From Paraburkholderia phenoliruptrix (GTDB lineage: Bacteria > Pseudomonadota > Gammaproteobacteria > Burkholderiales > Burkholderiaceae): DNA of 64,000 nucleotides. Shown here one piece after another: positions 33,714 through 42,675 of the stretch. The notes under the pieces are model-generated. The model worked only from the letters and a program-made list of their open reading frames with translations. It was not told the DNA's origin and ran no database searches. The stretch spans positions 41,611 through 105,610 of the forward strand of contig NZ_CADIKB010000024.1 in assembly GCF_902859825.1 (NCBI RefSeq), given 5' to 3'. Position numbers and translations under genes: made by a program. Numbering within the stretch: position 1 is the first letter of the stretch; the number at the start of each line of letters is the position of its first letter.

Positions 33714-34781
33714 ATGAATCAACCGAAATCCGCCCCGAATTCCACTGATTCGGCCCAAGGTTTGTCGTATCGCGACGCCGGCGTGGACATCGACGCGGGC
33801 GACGCTCTCGTCGACGCAATCAAGCCCTTTGCCAAAAAGACGATGCGCGACGGCGTGCTGGGCGGCATTGGCGGATTCGGCGCGCTGTTCGAAGTGCCGA
33901 AGCGGTACAAGGAACCTGTGCTGGTGTCGGGCACGGACGGCGTGGGCACCAAGCTGCGCCTCGCGTTTCAGTTGAACCGGCACGACACGGTGGGCCAGGA
34001 TCTGGTCGCCATGAGCGTGAACGACATTCTCGTGCAAGGCGCCGAGCCGCTCTTTTTCCTCGACTACTTCGCGTGCGGCAAGCTGGACGTCGGCACGGCG
34101 GCCACGGTCGTGAAGGGCATCGCGCAGGGTTGCGAACTGGCGGGCTGCGCGCTGATCGGCGGGGAAACGGCTGAAATGCCGGGCATGTATCCGGACGGCG
34201 AATACGATCTGGCCGGCTTCGCGGTCGGCGCGGTCGAAAAGAGCAAGATTATCGACGGCAGCACGATCGCCCCCGGCGACGTGGTGCTGGGCCTTGCGTC
34301 GAGCGGCATCCATTCAAACGGTTTTTCGCTCGTACGCAAGATTATCGAGCGCGCGCAGCCCGATCTGAACGCCGACTTCGACGGCCGTTCGCTCGCCGAC
34401 GCGCTCATGGCGCCCACGCACATCTACGTGAAGCCGCTCCTCGCGCTCATGCAGCAGATCGCGGTCAAGGGCATGGCGCACATCACGGGCGGCGGGCTCG
34501 TCGAAAACATTCCGCGCGTGCTGCGCGAAGGGCTGACCGCGGAGCTCGATCATCGCAGCTGGCCGCTGCCGCCGCTGTTCTCGTGGCTCCAGAAGCACGG
34601 CGGCGTCGCGGACGCGGAAATGCATCGCGTATTCAACTGCGGTATCGGCATGGCGGTCGTCGTATCGGCGGCGGATGCCGACGCGGCCATCGGTCTGTTG
34701 TCCGCAGCCGGCGAGCAGGTCTGGAAGATCGGTCTGATCCGCGAAAGCGCGGCCGGTGAAGCGCAGACGGTCGTCGTTTAA
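33714..34781 (+). CDS. purM: Phosphoribosylformylglycinamidine cyclo-ligase (AIR synthetase)
   Basis: Closes the imidazole ring in purine synthesis. The 355-residue product has the family sequence YRDAGVDIDAGDALVD, VSGTDGVGTKLRLA and LIGGETAEMPGMY. The ATG at 33714 begins just before conservation; the long upstream open frame overlaps the divergent permease and is not used. It converges on miaA with no clear terminator. Confidence 0.97.
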   Translation: MNQPKSAPNSTDSAQGLSYRDAGVDIDAGDALVDAIKPFAKKTMRDGVLGGIGGFGALFEVPKRYKEPVLVSGTDGVGTKLRLAFQLNRHDTVGQDLVAMSVNDILVQGAEPLFFLDYFACGKLDVGTAATVVKGIAQGCELAGCALIGGETAEMPGMYPDGEYDLAGFAVGAVEKSKIIDGSTIAPGDVVLGLASSGIHSNGFSLVRKIIERAQPDLNADFDGRSLADALMAPTHIYVKPLLALMQQIAVKGMAHITGGGLVENIPRVLREGLTAELDHRSWPLPPLFSWLQKHGGVADAEMHRVFNCGIGMAVVVSAADADAAIGLLSAAGEQVWKIGLIRESAAGEAQTVVV

Positions 34782-34873
34782 TTGTTCTCTTCAGGCGCGC
34801 GGTAGAGCGCCGTAGCCTGCGCGGTGTGACGAGCAGTCGCCCACGCCGCGCGGGTTCCAGCATTGTCGCTGCG

Positions 34874-35827
34874 TCAGGCCTCGAGCAGCGCTTCGATCAT
34901 CTCCAGCACGCGCGCCGTCGCGTGCGGATCGCAACAGTCCACCACCACCCGCTCGTTCATGCTGCGCAGCCATGTGAGCTGCCGCTTGCACAGTTGCCGG
35001 GTCGCGAAAACGCCCTTGTCCCGCATGGTCGAATAGTCGACGGCGCCGTCCAGATACTCCCAGACCTGCCGGTAGCCGACGCAACGCATGGAAGGCATGT
35101 CCGGCGTCAAGTCACCGCGTTCGCGCAGCTTCACCAATTCGTCGACAAAACCGTTGGCCAGCATCGCATCGAAACGTTGCTCGATGCGCGCGTGCAGCAC
35201 GCTGCGGTCCGACGGCTCAAGCGCGATCGGCACGAAGTGCCATTGGGCGGCGGCTTCGTCGGTGCGCGCGGGGGCGGCGAGCAGCGCGGACATTGCTTCG
35301 CCGGTGAGCATGAACACTTCGAGCGCGCGCTGGATGCGCTGCGAATCGTTGGGCGCCAGGCGCGCCGCTGTCGCCGGATCCACCGCGGCAAGCCGCGCGT
35401 GCAGCGCGGGCCAGCCGTCGCGCGCCGCGTCGGCGTCCAGCTGCGCGCGCACCGTGGCGTCGGCGGCGGGCAGGTCGTTGAGTCCTTGCGTGAGCGCCCG
35501 GTAGTACAACATCGTTCCGCCGACGAGGAGCGGCAGCCGCCCGCGCGCGCTGATTTCGGCGGTGAGGCGCAACGCGTCGGCGCGAAATTGAGCTGCTGAA
35601 TAGGCGTCGGCGGGATCGACGATATCGATCAGATGGTGCGGCGCCAGCGCGCGCTCCTCGGCGGTCGGCTTGGCGGTGCCAATGTCCATGTTGCGATAGA
35701 CGAGCGCCGAATCGACGCTCACGATTTCAACCGGCCGCTGTGCCGCCAACGCGAGCGCGGCCGCGGTCTTGCCGGACGCAGTCGGGCCGAGCAGGCAGGG
35801 AATCGGCGTGGGGTTGCGTGCAGTCAT
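34874..35827 (-). CDS. miaA: tRNA dimethylallyltransferase
   Basis: Attaches dimethylallyl to A37 of tRNAs that read UNN codons. The 317-residue protein has the P-loop LLGPTASGKTAAAL (about 7-20), the SVDSALVYRNMDIGTAKP substrate loop and the RQLCKRQLTWLR tRNA-binding segment. It follows mutL by 43 bp in the same direction, the conserved mutL-miaA order. Confidence 0.97.
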   Translation of the reverse strand: MTARNPTPIPCLLGPTASGKTAAALALAAQRPVEIVSVDSALVYRNMDIGTAKPTAEERALAPHHLIDIVDPADAYSAAQFRADALRLTAEISARGRLPLLVGGTMLYYRALTQGLNDLPAADATVRAQLDADAARDGWPALHARLAAVDPATAARLAPNDSQRIQRALEVFMLTGEAMSALLAAPARTDEAAAQWHFVPIALEPSDRSVLHARIEQRFDAMLANGFVDELVKLRERGDLTPDMPSMRCVGYRQVWEYLDGAVDYSTMRDKGVFATRQLCKRQLTWLRSMNERVVVDCCDPHATARVLEMIEALLEA

Positions 35828-35870
35828 CGGCGTGCTGGCGCGCGCGGATCGCGTCTCGGGAAGCGCACGG

Positions 35871-37919
35871 TCACTGTCCGCGCATGAACAGGCGGTCGAG
35901 ATCGGAGAGCGTCAATTGATACCACGTTGGACGCCCGTGGTTGCATTGATCGGCGCGCTCGGTCGCTTCCATCTGGCGCAGCAGCGCGTTCATCTCATCG
36001 AGCGTCAGACGCCGGTTCGCGCGAACCGCGTGATGGCAGGCGAGCGTGCCGAGCAGTTCGTGCTGACGCTCGGTCAGCACGCGCGAGCCGCCGTATGCGT
36101 GCAGATCGGACAGCACCGCGCGCGCCAGCGCTTGCAGATCGGCGTCTTTCAGCAACGCCGGCACCGCGCGGATCGCGAGCGTGGTCGGCGACAGTACGGC
36201 GAGATCGAAGCCGAGCGCGTCGAGCGTCTCGCGCTCTTCCTCCACAGTGCCGATTTCGACGGGATCGGCCTGCATGGTCTGCGGAATCAGCAGCGGCTGG
36301 ACGGCGATCGTGCGATCGGCGAGCGCGTTCTTGAATTGCTCGTACAGGATACGCTCGTGTGCCGCGTGCATGTCGACGATCACGAGCCCATGCGCGTTTT
36401 GCGCGAGCACGTAGATGCCGTGAATCTGGCCGAGCGCAAAGCCGAGCGGCTGGTCGTCGGCGGGATGGAAGGCGGGCGATGCATGCGGCGCCGACGCGTT
36501 GTATGGCGACGGACCTTCGGCGGCGGAATCGCGCGCTTCGAAAAGCGTCGCCCCTTGCGCCGTTGCCGCGCTGCTGTCTTTGCGGCCGAACAGCGCGTCG
36601 TAGAAGGCAAGCGGCTGCGCGACCGGCAGCGTGCCTTGCGTCATGCGCGACTGGCGCATCCACGTGTTGCCGGCCTGCGACGCGCTGAAGCCGCTGCCGC
36701 TCGAACCGCTCGACGCATTCGCACCGGAGCCGCCCGCGGCGTTCGCGCCGTTCATCGCACCTGATGCCGCGAAGCCCGCGCTCGCCGCAGGCGACGCGCC
36801 AAACGAAACCGCTCCATCCGCGGACGCCTGCAGGTGCGCCGCGTGGCCGCCCGCGGTCGTTTCCGGCGACGCGCCCGCGTGACGCGCCAGCGCGCGTTGC
36901 ACCGCGTGGAAAACGAACTGATGAATCGAGCGCGAATCGCGAAAACGCACTTCGATTTTCGATGGATGCACGTTCACGTCCACCGCTTCGGGCGGCAGGT
37001 CGAGAAACAGCACATACGACGGATAACGGTCGCCGTGCAGCACGTCCTCGTAAGCGGCGCGGACGGCGTGCGTGAGCAGCTTGTCGCGCACGAAGCGGCC
37101 ATTGACGAAGAAATACTGCTGGTCCGAGCGCCCGCGGCTCGCGGTCGGCAGCCCCGCGCAACCGTAGACGGCGAGCGGACCGGCGGACTCGTCGAGCGGT
37201 AGATGAGCCGTTGCGAAGGTTTCGCCGAGAATTTTCGCGACGCGGACCGGCGGTTCGCTCGCGTTCCAATGCTCGACTGCCTTGCCGTTGTGCAGGACCG
37301 AAATCGCGACATCAGGACGGGCCAGCGCGGCGCGACGGATCTGCTCGAGGCAATGGCCGAGCTCCGTCTGTTCGCTCTTCAGAAACTTGCGGCGCGCGGG
37401 CGTATTGAAATACAGCTCGCGGACTTCGATGGTGGTCCCTTGAGTGCCCGCCGCGGGACTCAGGACGCCCGTTTGCGCATCGACACGCACCGCATGCGGC
37501 GCGTCGGCCGTGCGGCTCGTGATCGTCATTTGCGCGACCGACGCGATGGAGGCCAGCGCCTCGCCGCGAAACCCGAGCGTCGCGACGGCCTCGAGTTCGG
37601 CGAGCGAGCGGATTTTGCTGGTCGCATGGCGCATCAGGGCGAGCGCCAGTTCGTTCTCGGGAATGCCGCAGCCGTCGTCGGTGATCGAGATGCGCTTGAC
37701 ACCGCCTTCATCGAGCATGATGCGCAGCGTACGCGCGCCGGCATCGAGGGCGTTTTCCAGCAATTCCTTGACGACCGAGGCCGGCCGTTCGACCACTTCG
37801 CCTGCGGCAATCTGGCTGATGAGCTGATCGGGCAGCGGCTGGATGGCGCGCGGCGGGCGCAGAGCCGCTGTGGCGGCTGTCGTGTCGGCGCGGGCGGGCG
37901 TTTCGGAGAATTCGGACAT
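35871..37919 (-). CDS. mutL: DNA mismatch repair protein MutL
   Basis: A GHKL ATPase linking MutS recognition to downstream repair. The 682-residue protein has the N-terminal ATPase (ELLENALDAGA, DDGCGI, GFRGEAL), a low-complexity Ser/Gly/Ala linker (about 345-425) and a C-terminal dimerisation domain. DMHAAHERILYE at 516-527 fits the MutL endonuclease motif DQHAx2Ex4E with Met for Gln; E. coli MutL lacks this motif. A TATAAT box at 37926-37931 ends only 7 bp before the ATG, so the mRNA may be nearly leaderless. It is followed by miaA. Confidence 0.96.
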   Translation of the reverse strand: MSEFSETPARADTTAATAALRPPRAIQPLPDQLISQIAAGEVVERPASVVKELLENALDAGARTLRIMLDEGGVKRISITDDGCGIPENELALALMRHATSKIRSLAELEAVATLGFRGEALASIASVAQMTITSRTADAPHAVRVDAQTGVLSPAAGTQGTTIEVRELYFNTPARRKFLKSEQTELGHCLEQIRRAALARPDVAISVLHNGKAVEHWNASEPPVRVAKILGETFATAHLPLDESAGPLAVYGCAGLPTASRGRSDQQYFFVNGRFVRDKLLTHAVRAAYEDVLHGDRYPSYVLFLDLPPEAVDVNVHPSKIEVRFRDSRSIHQFVFHAVQRALARHAGASPETTAGGHAAHLQASADGAVSFGASPAASAGFAASGAMNGANAAGGSGANASSGSSGSGFSASQAGNTWMRQSRMTQGTLPVAQPLAFYDALFGRKDSSAATAQGATLFEARDSAAEGPSPYNASAPHASPAFHPADDQPLGFALGQIHGIYVLAQNAHGLVIVDMHAAHERILYEQFKNALADRTIAVQPLLIPQTMQADPVEIGTVEEERETLDALGFDLAVLSPTTLAIRAVPALLKDADLQALARAVLSDLHAYGGSRVLTERQHELLGTLACHHAVRANRRLTLDEMNALLRQMEATERADQCNHGRPTWYQLTLSDLDRLFMRGQ

Positions 37920-38115
37920 GGCGAAATTATAGCGATTCGGGGGCGGCAGCCCGGAAATGGCGGAAACATGCCGGAGATTTTCCCGGCTCGCTCGGGCACT
38001 TTCGGTATCATGACGCGGTCAATTCGCGGCGACGGGCGAGACTTCGCGCCATCGCCCGCCGGTCCGCCGGCGAACCTATCCGCCGCATTCAATCTCGCTT
38101 GATAAAGGACGCTTT

Positions 38116-38781
38116 TTGGACACTCTGCTACATCTCGTCAACCTTGTGCTGCACATCGACAAGTTCCTCGGAGAATTCATCCACGTGTACGGCGCGTGGG
38201 TGTATGCGGTCCTGTTCCTGATCGTGTTCTGCGAAACCGGGCTCGTGATTCTGCCGTTTCTGCCGGGCGATTCGCTGCTGTTCATCGGCGGGGCATTTTG
38301 TGCGTCTGGACAGATGAATCTGGGTCTGTTGATTTTGCTGCTGTTCGTCGCGGCAACCAGCGGCAATACCGTCAACTACATGATCGGACGAGCGATTGGT
38401 CCGAAGGTTTTCAATTCGCGCATTCCGGTGCTGGAGCGTTTTCTTGACCGGCGCGCGCTGCAAAGAACCCACGACTTCTATGAACGGCATGGCGGCAAGA
38501 CCATCGTGCTCGCGCGCTTCATTCCGGTGGTGCGGACGTTTGCGCCGTTCGTCGCCGGTGCCTCGGAGATGACGGTCAGCCGGTTTCAGCTGTTCAATCT
38601 GGCGGGCGCGCTGTTTTGGGTATTGCTGCTTGTCCTGCTCGGCTATTTCTTCGGCAATATTCCGTTTATCCGTCAATATCTGAATGTGATCGTGCTCGTC
38701 GGCATTGGCGCGGCGATTGTGCCGGTCGTGCTCGGTGCGCTGTGGAAGATGATGCGCAAGAGCGCGTCGAAGCCGGGCTAA
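38116..38781 (+). CDS. DedA-family membrane protein
   Basis: A 221-residue inner-membrane protein of the DedA/VTT family, probably a phospholipid (undecaprenyl-phosphate or phosphatidylethanolamine) flippase-like protein needed for membrane homeostasis. The family motif region FCETGLVILPFLPGDSLLFIGG (about 38-59) and the RFIPVVRTFAPFVAG segment are clear. The start is TTG at 38116 with AAAGGA at 38104-38109; there is no in-frame ATG near. It ends at a strong bidirectional terminator. Confidence 0.92.
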   Translation: MDTLLHLVNLVLHIDKFLGEFIHVYGAWVYAVLFLIVFCETGLVILPFLPGDSLLFIGGAFCASGQMNLGLLILLLFVAATSGNTVNYMIGRAIGPKVFNSRIPVLERFLDRRALQRTHDFYERHGGKTIVLARFIPVVRTFAPFVAGASEMTVSRFQLFNLAGALFWVLLLVLLGYFFGNIPFIRQYLNVIVLVGIGAAIVPVVLGALWKMMRKSASKPG

Positions 38782-38848
38782 CGGGTAAGAGGCATTGCGC
38801 GCACGGACTGCTGAGGTTTCCGCATAAGTTTCCGCACGAGTTGCCTAT

Positions 38849-38887
38849 GAAAAAACGGCGTCGCGATTTTCGCGACGCCGTTTTTGT
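38849..38887. terminator. Bidirectional intrinsic terminator
   Basis: An 11-bp perfect stem, ACGGCGTCGCG (38855-38865) and CGCGACGCCGT (38871-38881), with an ATTTT loop, flanked by A and T runs. It serves dedA on the plus strand and the small membrane-protein gene on the minus strand. Confidence 0.92.
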
Positions 38888-38920
38888 TTGCGGACCGCAA
38901 CATGGACGGTGGCTCGCCGC

Positions 38921-39295
38921 TCACATCGGCAACTGAGATTCAGAGTAAGGCGAGGTCGGAATGACGAGCGCCTTGCCGGGCGCTGGCTTTGCCGGACGAT
39001 GCCGGCGGCTGACGCCTTGCCAGGCAAACGCCGCAACGATTGCGAGCGCGTAGGCGGCGCTGCGCACACAAAACGCGGACGGCGTGCTGAATTGGCCGTA
39101 GCGCGTTCGGGCGTCGGCGAACACGAGAAAGGTGAGGGCGGCATCGAGCAGCGCAGCCGTGAGCGCGAGCGCGGCAAACACGCGCGAGCCGTTGAGCACA
39201 ACGCCCGGTATCAGACGATTACACAACTGGCACGCCACGAGTACGATCGCCAGCAACGCAAGATTCGAGACGAGATCGAACAGAAAGTTGGTCAT
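38921..39295 (-). CDS. Small predicted membrane protein
   Basis: A 124-residue protein with about three hydrophobic segments (about 5-23, 38-60 and 80-95) and a basic C-terminal tail. I do not recognise the family. It begins MTNFLFDLVSNLALLAIVLVA, has two Cys in the first 30 residues and is flanked by a shared terminator. Coding status is supported by hydrophobic pattern, codon composition and position. Confidence 0.6.
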   Translation of the reverse strand: MTNFLFDLVSNLALLAIVLVACQLCNRLIPGVVLNGSRVFAALALTAALLDAALTFLVFADARTRYGQFSTPSAFCVRSAAYALAIVAAFAWQGVSRRHRPAKPAPGKALVIPTSPYSESQLPM

Positions 39296-39589
39296 TTCAG
39301 TGGAATGAAAGCGCCGCGGGTTGCGGTGTTGCGAGAGCGTCTGTACCCGCTCATGCAGAGCGGCCGTGTCAGACGGCGGCGATCATTGCACGTCTTTATG
39401 TCTCAATAAATGCTCAGGTTCGCAGTCCGTAGTGTTGTCAGAATGCGTGAAGTTTGGCGGTCGAAAAGGCCGAAGGCGACGAGTGAAATTGCAGGGATTG
39501 ATGAGGGCTGCTGCTTTCCGGCTTGTGGTTTTTCTTCCAGGAGAGAGGTAGCGGCCGCAGCAGATTCTGCGGCGCAAAAAGCTTATGAC
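39296..39589. other. Intergenic region, no gene seen
   Basis: About 290 bp between the small membrane protein and the tRNA-Lys terminator. I see no convincing gene or repeat. Confidence 0.5.
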
Positions 39590-39627
39590 AAAGAAAAAGG
39601 GCTTACGACGCTAACGCGTGTAAGCCC
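39590..39627 (-). terminator. Terminator after tRNA-Lys
   Basis: The stem GGGCTTAC (39599-39606) and GTAAGCCC (39620-39627) lies 10 bp past the tRNA 3' end. On the minus strand it is followed by TTTTTCTTTG (39589-39598). Confidence 0.85.
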
Positions 39628-39637
39628 TCGAATCTTT

Positions 39638-39713
39638 TGGTAGGCCGTACGGGATTCGAACCTGTGACCAACGGATTAAAAGTCCGCTGCTCTACCAGCT
39701 GAGCTAACGACCC
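39638..39713 (-). tRNA. tRNA-Lys(TTT)
   Basis: A 76-nt cloverleaf with encoded CCA. The 5' end is GGGTCGTTAGCTCAG, the anticodon loop CTTTTAA gives anticodon TTT, the T arm contains GGTTCGAATCC, and the 3' end is ACCA. The acceptor stem pairs with two G-U pairs. It has its own consensus promoter and terminator. Confidence 0.98.
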
Positions 39714-39727
39714 AAAAGAGAAGCGAA

Positions 39728-39757
39728 ATTATAGCGATGGCCGCAAGGGGCTGTCAA
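39728..39757 (-). promoter_or_regulatory. Consensus promoter of tRNA-Lys
   Basis: On the minus strand TTGACA (39752-39757) and TATAAT (39728-39733) are both perfect hexamers, separated by 18 bp. The expected start is near 39721, eight bases before the mature tRNA. Confidence 0.92.
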
Positions 39758-39803
39758 CCGTTCCGCACGTCCGCCAACGACAGAAGGAAGCAATCCAGAT
39801 AGT

Positions 39804-39834
39804 GAAAAGCCCGGGCATGAGGCCCGGGCTTTTC
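39804..39834. terminator. Intrinsic terminator after the Tol-Pal cluster
   Basis: A 13-bp stem GAAAAGCCCGGGC (39804-39816) and GCCCGGGCTTTTC (39822-39834) with a 5-nt loop, about 100 bp past the cpoB stop. The T-tract is inside the stem, so it is bidirectional in form. Confidence 0.85.
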
Positions 39835-39935
39835 AGCGAGAGGCGCGCGTGACTATCTTTTCCGGCATTGCAGGCACTGCGCGTTACTGCAAACTACTCA
39901 AACAGACCTGCCGCAGCACGGCAACCGCTGCGCGG

Positions 39936-40694
39936 CTACTTGATTTGCGACAGCTTGCTCTGCGCCGACTGGGCGACGTCCGAGCCGCCATATTGCGCGA
40001 GGATCTGTTCGAGCGTCTTCCTGGCCGCAGCCTTCTGACCCTGCTCGAGCTGATTGTTCGCAATAGCCAGCAACGCCTCCGGCGCGCGCGGATGCTGCGG
40101 ATATCTGGCCACGACGCCTTGCCAGGTCGCCGTCGAACCCTTGTAGTCGCGCAGCGCATACAGCGCGTTGCCGAGCCAGTACTGCGCGGTCGGCTGATAG
40201 GGGCTGTTCGGATACTTCGAGATGAAGCTGCGGAACGACGCCGCCGCATTCTTGAAGTCGCCGTTGCGGAACTGCTGGGAGGCCGCATTGAACGCATCCG
40301 TTTCGCCCGGCTGAACCTCGCCCTGGACGCCGTCCACCGTTTGTTGCTGCGGCTCGAATTTCTTCAGCCGCGTGTCCAGATCGGTGTAGTAGTCCTTCTG
40401 CTGTTTTTGCAGCGTGGCGAGCTGATTGCCCATGTCCTCGTTCTGCCCGCGCAGCGTCGCAACCTGCTGGTTGAGCTGGTCGAGACGGTTTGACTGATCG
40501 AGGATCGTGCGCTGCGCTGCCGACAACTGGCTCGACAGGCTGTCAGTCTTCGCCCGCAGATCGAGAATGGCCTGGCGGGCCTGATCGTCGTCGAAGATGC
40601 CCGCGTGCGCCGGCACAGCCGCGAGGACCGTGCCCGCGACGCAGGCCGCTGCGGCAATTCGCAGCGAGAAGAAACGATGCGTCATTCGGCTCAT
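39936..40694 (-). CDS. cpoB: Tol-Pal system protein CpoB (YbgF)
   Basis: A periplasmic protein that couples the Tol-Pal machine to PBP1B during division. The 252-residue product has a signal peptide (cleavage near AVPAHA, about residue 30), a coiled-coil trimerisation segment (about 45-105) and C-terminal TPR repeats starting at about 130 (AFNAASQQFRNGDFKNAAASF). It is the last gene of the Tol-Pal cluster, 10 bp after pal. Confidence 0.95.
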   Translation of the reverse strand: MSRMTHRFFSLRIAAAACVAGTVLAAVPAHAGIFDDDQARQAILDLRAKTDSLSSQLSAAQRTILDQSNRLDQLNQQVATLRGQNEDMGNQLATLQKQQKDYYTDLDTRLKKFEPQQQTVDGVQGEVQPGETDAFNAASQQFRNGDFKNAAASFRSFISKYPNSPYQPTAQYWLGNALYALRDYKGSTATWQGVVARYPQHPRAPEALLAIANNQLEQGQKAAARKTLEQILAQYGGSDVAQSAQSKLSQIK

Positions 40695-40704
40695 TACCCG
40701 TTAC

Positions 40705-41214
40705 TTACTGTTGGTACACGAGGTCGGCGCGGCGGTTTTGTGCCCACGACGATTCGTCATGACCCGTGGCTTGCGGCTTTTCCTTGCCGAGGCTCACAGC
40801 TTCCATTTGCGAGTCCGTCACGCCCATCAGCGAAAGCGAACGACGCACCGCTTCAGCACGCTTCTGGCCGAGGGCCAGGTTGTACTCGCTCGTGCCGCGC
40901 TCGTCGGTGTTGCCCTGAATCAGGACGTGGCGTTGCGGATGGCTCTTCAGGTACTGCGCGTGTTGTTGCAGCAGCGACTGGTAGTCGTCCTTCACCGAGT
41001 AGCTGTCGAAATCGAAATAGATGCTGCGCTTAGCGAGCGGGCTGTTCGGGTCATTCAGCGGGTCGACGTTCACTTGCGCGACATCGTTGGGGTTCGGCTG
41101 CGTCGAGACAGCACCGCCCTTGTTCGCGTTTTCGTCGAGCTTCACGCCCGAATGACACGCGGCCAATGCACCGACCATCAGCACTGCAAATGCGAAGCGA
41201 AGTTTGGACATCAT
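40705..41214 (-). CDS. pal: Peptidoglycan-associated lipoprotein Pal
   Basis: An outer-membrane lipoprotein that binds peptidoglycan and TolB. The 169-residue precursor has a lipobox LAAC at 17-20 and a C-terminal OmpA-like domain with the peptidoglycan-binding segment GNTDERGTSEYNLALGQKRA. The next gene upstream is tolB (31 bp away). Confidence 0.97.
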   Translation of the reverse strand: MMSKLRFAFAVLMVGALAACHSGVKLDENANKGGAVSTQPNPNDVAQVNVDPLNDPNSPLAKRSIYFDFDSYSVKDDYQSLLQQHAQYLKSHPQRHVLIQGNTDERGTSEYNLALGQKRAEAVRRSLSLMGVTDSQMEAVSLGKEKPQATGHDESSWAQNRRADLVYQQ

Positions 41215-41245
41215 TTTTTACTCTCCTTGTGTTATTGCATCAACG

Positions 41246-42538
41246 TTATTGCATGAAAGGGCCCCAGGACGGCTCGCGTACGCTGCCCCCCTGCACAGAC
41301 AGGACCTGCCGGGTGCGACCGTCAGTCGAAACCGCGGCCAATACGCCACGGCCGTTCACCTGGGTAGCGTAAAGAATGTACTGACCGTTCGCCGCGAAAC
41401 TCGGCGATTCGTCATGTGTCGTGTCCGTCAGGCCCGTAGCGGTTCCGCCTTGCAGGTCCTGGATATACAGCTTGAAGGCGCCGCCGACGCGCGAAATATA
41501 CGCGAGTTGCTTGCCGTCCGGGCTCACGCGCGGGCTGGTGTTGTAGCTGCCGGTGAACGTGACACGCTGCGCCGCTCCGGCGCTTTCGCCCTGCGCCGAC
41601 ATCTTGTAGATCTGCGGTTGGCCGCCGCGGTCGCTCGTGAAATAGATCGTCTGGCCGTCCGGCGAGAAGGTCGGCTCGGTGTCGATCGAGCTGCCCTGCG
41701 TGAGGCGGCGCAGGCCGGTGCCGTCCGCGTTGACCGCGAAAATCTGCGTGTTGCCCGTGCGCGAAAGTGCGACCGCGAGCGTGCGACCGTCCGGCGACCA
41801 TGCGGGCGCGCTGTTGTTGCCCTTCTGATCCGACACGACGATGCGGCGGCCCGTGGGCAGATCGTGAATGTAGACGATCGGCTTTTTCTTCTCGAACGAA
41901 ACGTAGGCGACCTTGGTGCCGTCAGGCGACCAGGCCGGCGAGATGATCGGCTCGGGGCTCGACAGCGCAATGTGTGCGTCCTGGCCATCCGAATCCGAAA
42001 TCTGCAACTGATAACGGTTGCCCGTCTTGATGACATACGACAGCCGCGTGGCGAACACGCCGCGCCCGCCCATCAGCTTCGCGTAGATGTAGTCGGCCAC
42101 TTTGTGGGCGCTCATGCGCAGGCCGCTTTCCGGGCTCACCAGCACGAGGCCGCCGAGGCTTTCGCCCTTAACCGTGTCGTAGAGCTTGAAACGCACTTCG
42201 TACTGGCCGTTCGGCAGGCGGTTCACGCTGCCGGCCACGAATGCGTTCGCCCCTTTTGCCTTCCAGCTGCCGAGATCGACCGAGGCCGTTTCCGGCACGG
42301 GCGCCGAACCGGCGTCGATATTGGTGAATTTGCCGCTGCGCTGCAGGTCCTGACGCACGATGGTGCTGACCTGCTGCGGCGAGTTCGCTTCATTGGCGAA
42401 ATTCGCCGTTGCGATCGGAAACTGGGTGGACCCGACGCCCGTGACGAGCACGTTGAGTTGCGCGTTCGCGGCGCCGCCGACGGCGATCAGGCACGACGCT
42501 ACAAGTGTCCGCAGGCCTAGCTTGGTCATCAAACTCAT
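41246..42538 (-). CDS. tolB: Tol-Pal periplasmic protein TolB
   Basis: A periplasmic beta-propeller protein that shuttles between Pal and the inner-membrane Tol complex. The 430-residue precursor has a signal peptide ending near GGAANA, an N-terminal domain (to about 160) and six WD40-like propeller blades visible as repeated ISPAWSPDGTKVAY, APAWSPDGRTLA and PRVSPDGKQLAYIS segments. The ATG at 42538 is chosen; ATGs at 42556 and 42529 are alternatives. It lies 137 bp after tolA. Confidence 0.95.
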   Translation of the reverse strand: MSLMTKLGLRTLVASCLIAVGGAANAQLNVLVTGVGSTQFPIATANFANEANSPQQVSTIVRQDLQRSGKFTNIDAGSAPVPETASVDLGSWKAKGANAFVAGSVNRLPNGQYEVRFKLYDTVKGESLGGLVLVSPESGLRMSAHKVADYIYAKLMGGRGVFATRLSYVIKTGNRYQLQISDSDGQDAHIALSSPEPIISPAWSPDGTKVAYVSFEKKKPIVYIHDLPTGRRIVVSDQKGNNSAPAWSPDGRTLAVALSRTGNTQIFAVNADGTGLRRLTQGSSIDTEPTFSPDGQTIYFTSDRGGQPQIYKMSAQGESAGAAQRVTFTGSYNTSPRVSPDGKQLAYISRVGGAFKLYIQDLQGGTATGLTDTTHDESPSFAANGQYILYATQVNGRGVLAAVSTDGRTRQVLSVQGGSVREPSWGPFMQ

Positions 42539-42675
42539 GCTGTATGGATTCCCCAAAAAACGGTTTTACTAAAGCTTCGCAACAGCAGACAGACCGGAAA
42601 AGCGCTATTTCGTTCCCGAGTGCGCCGCGCCGGGCGAAGCGCGCAGTCTGCTGTCAAGTTACTGTCAGGCTGCCC

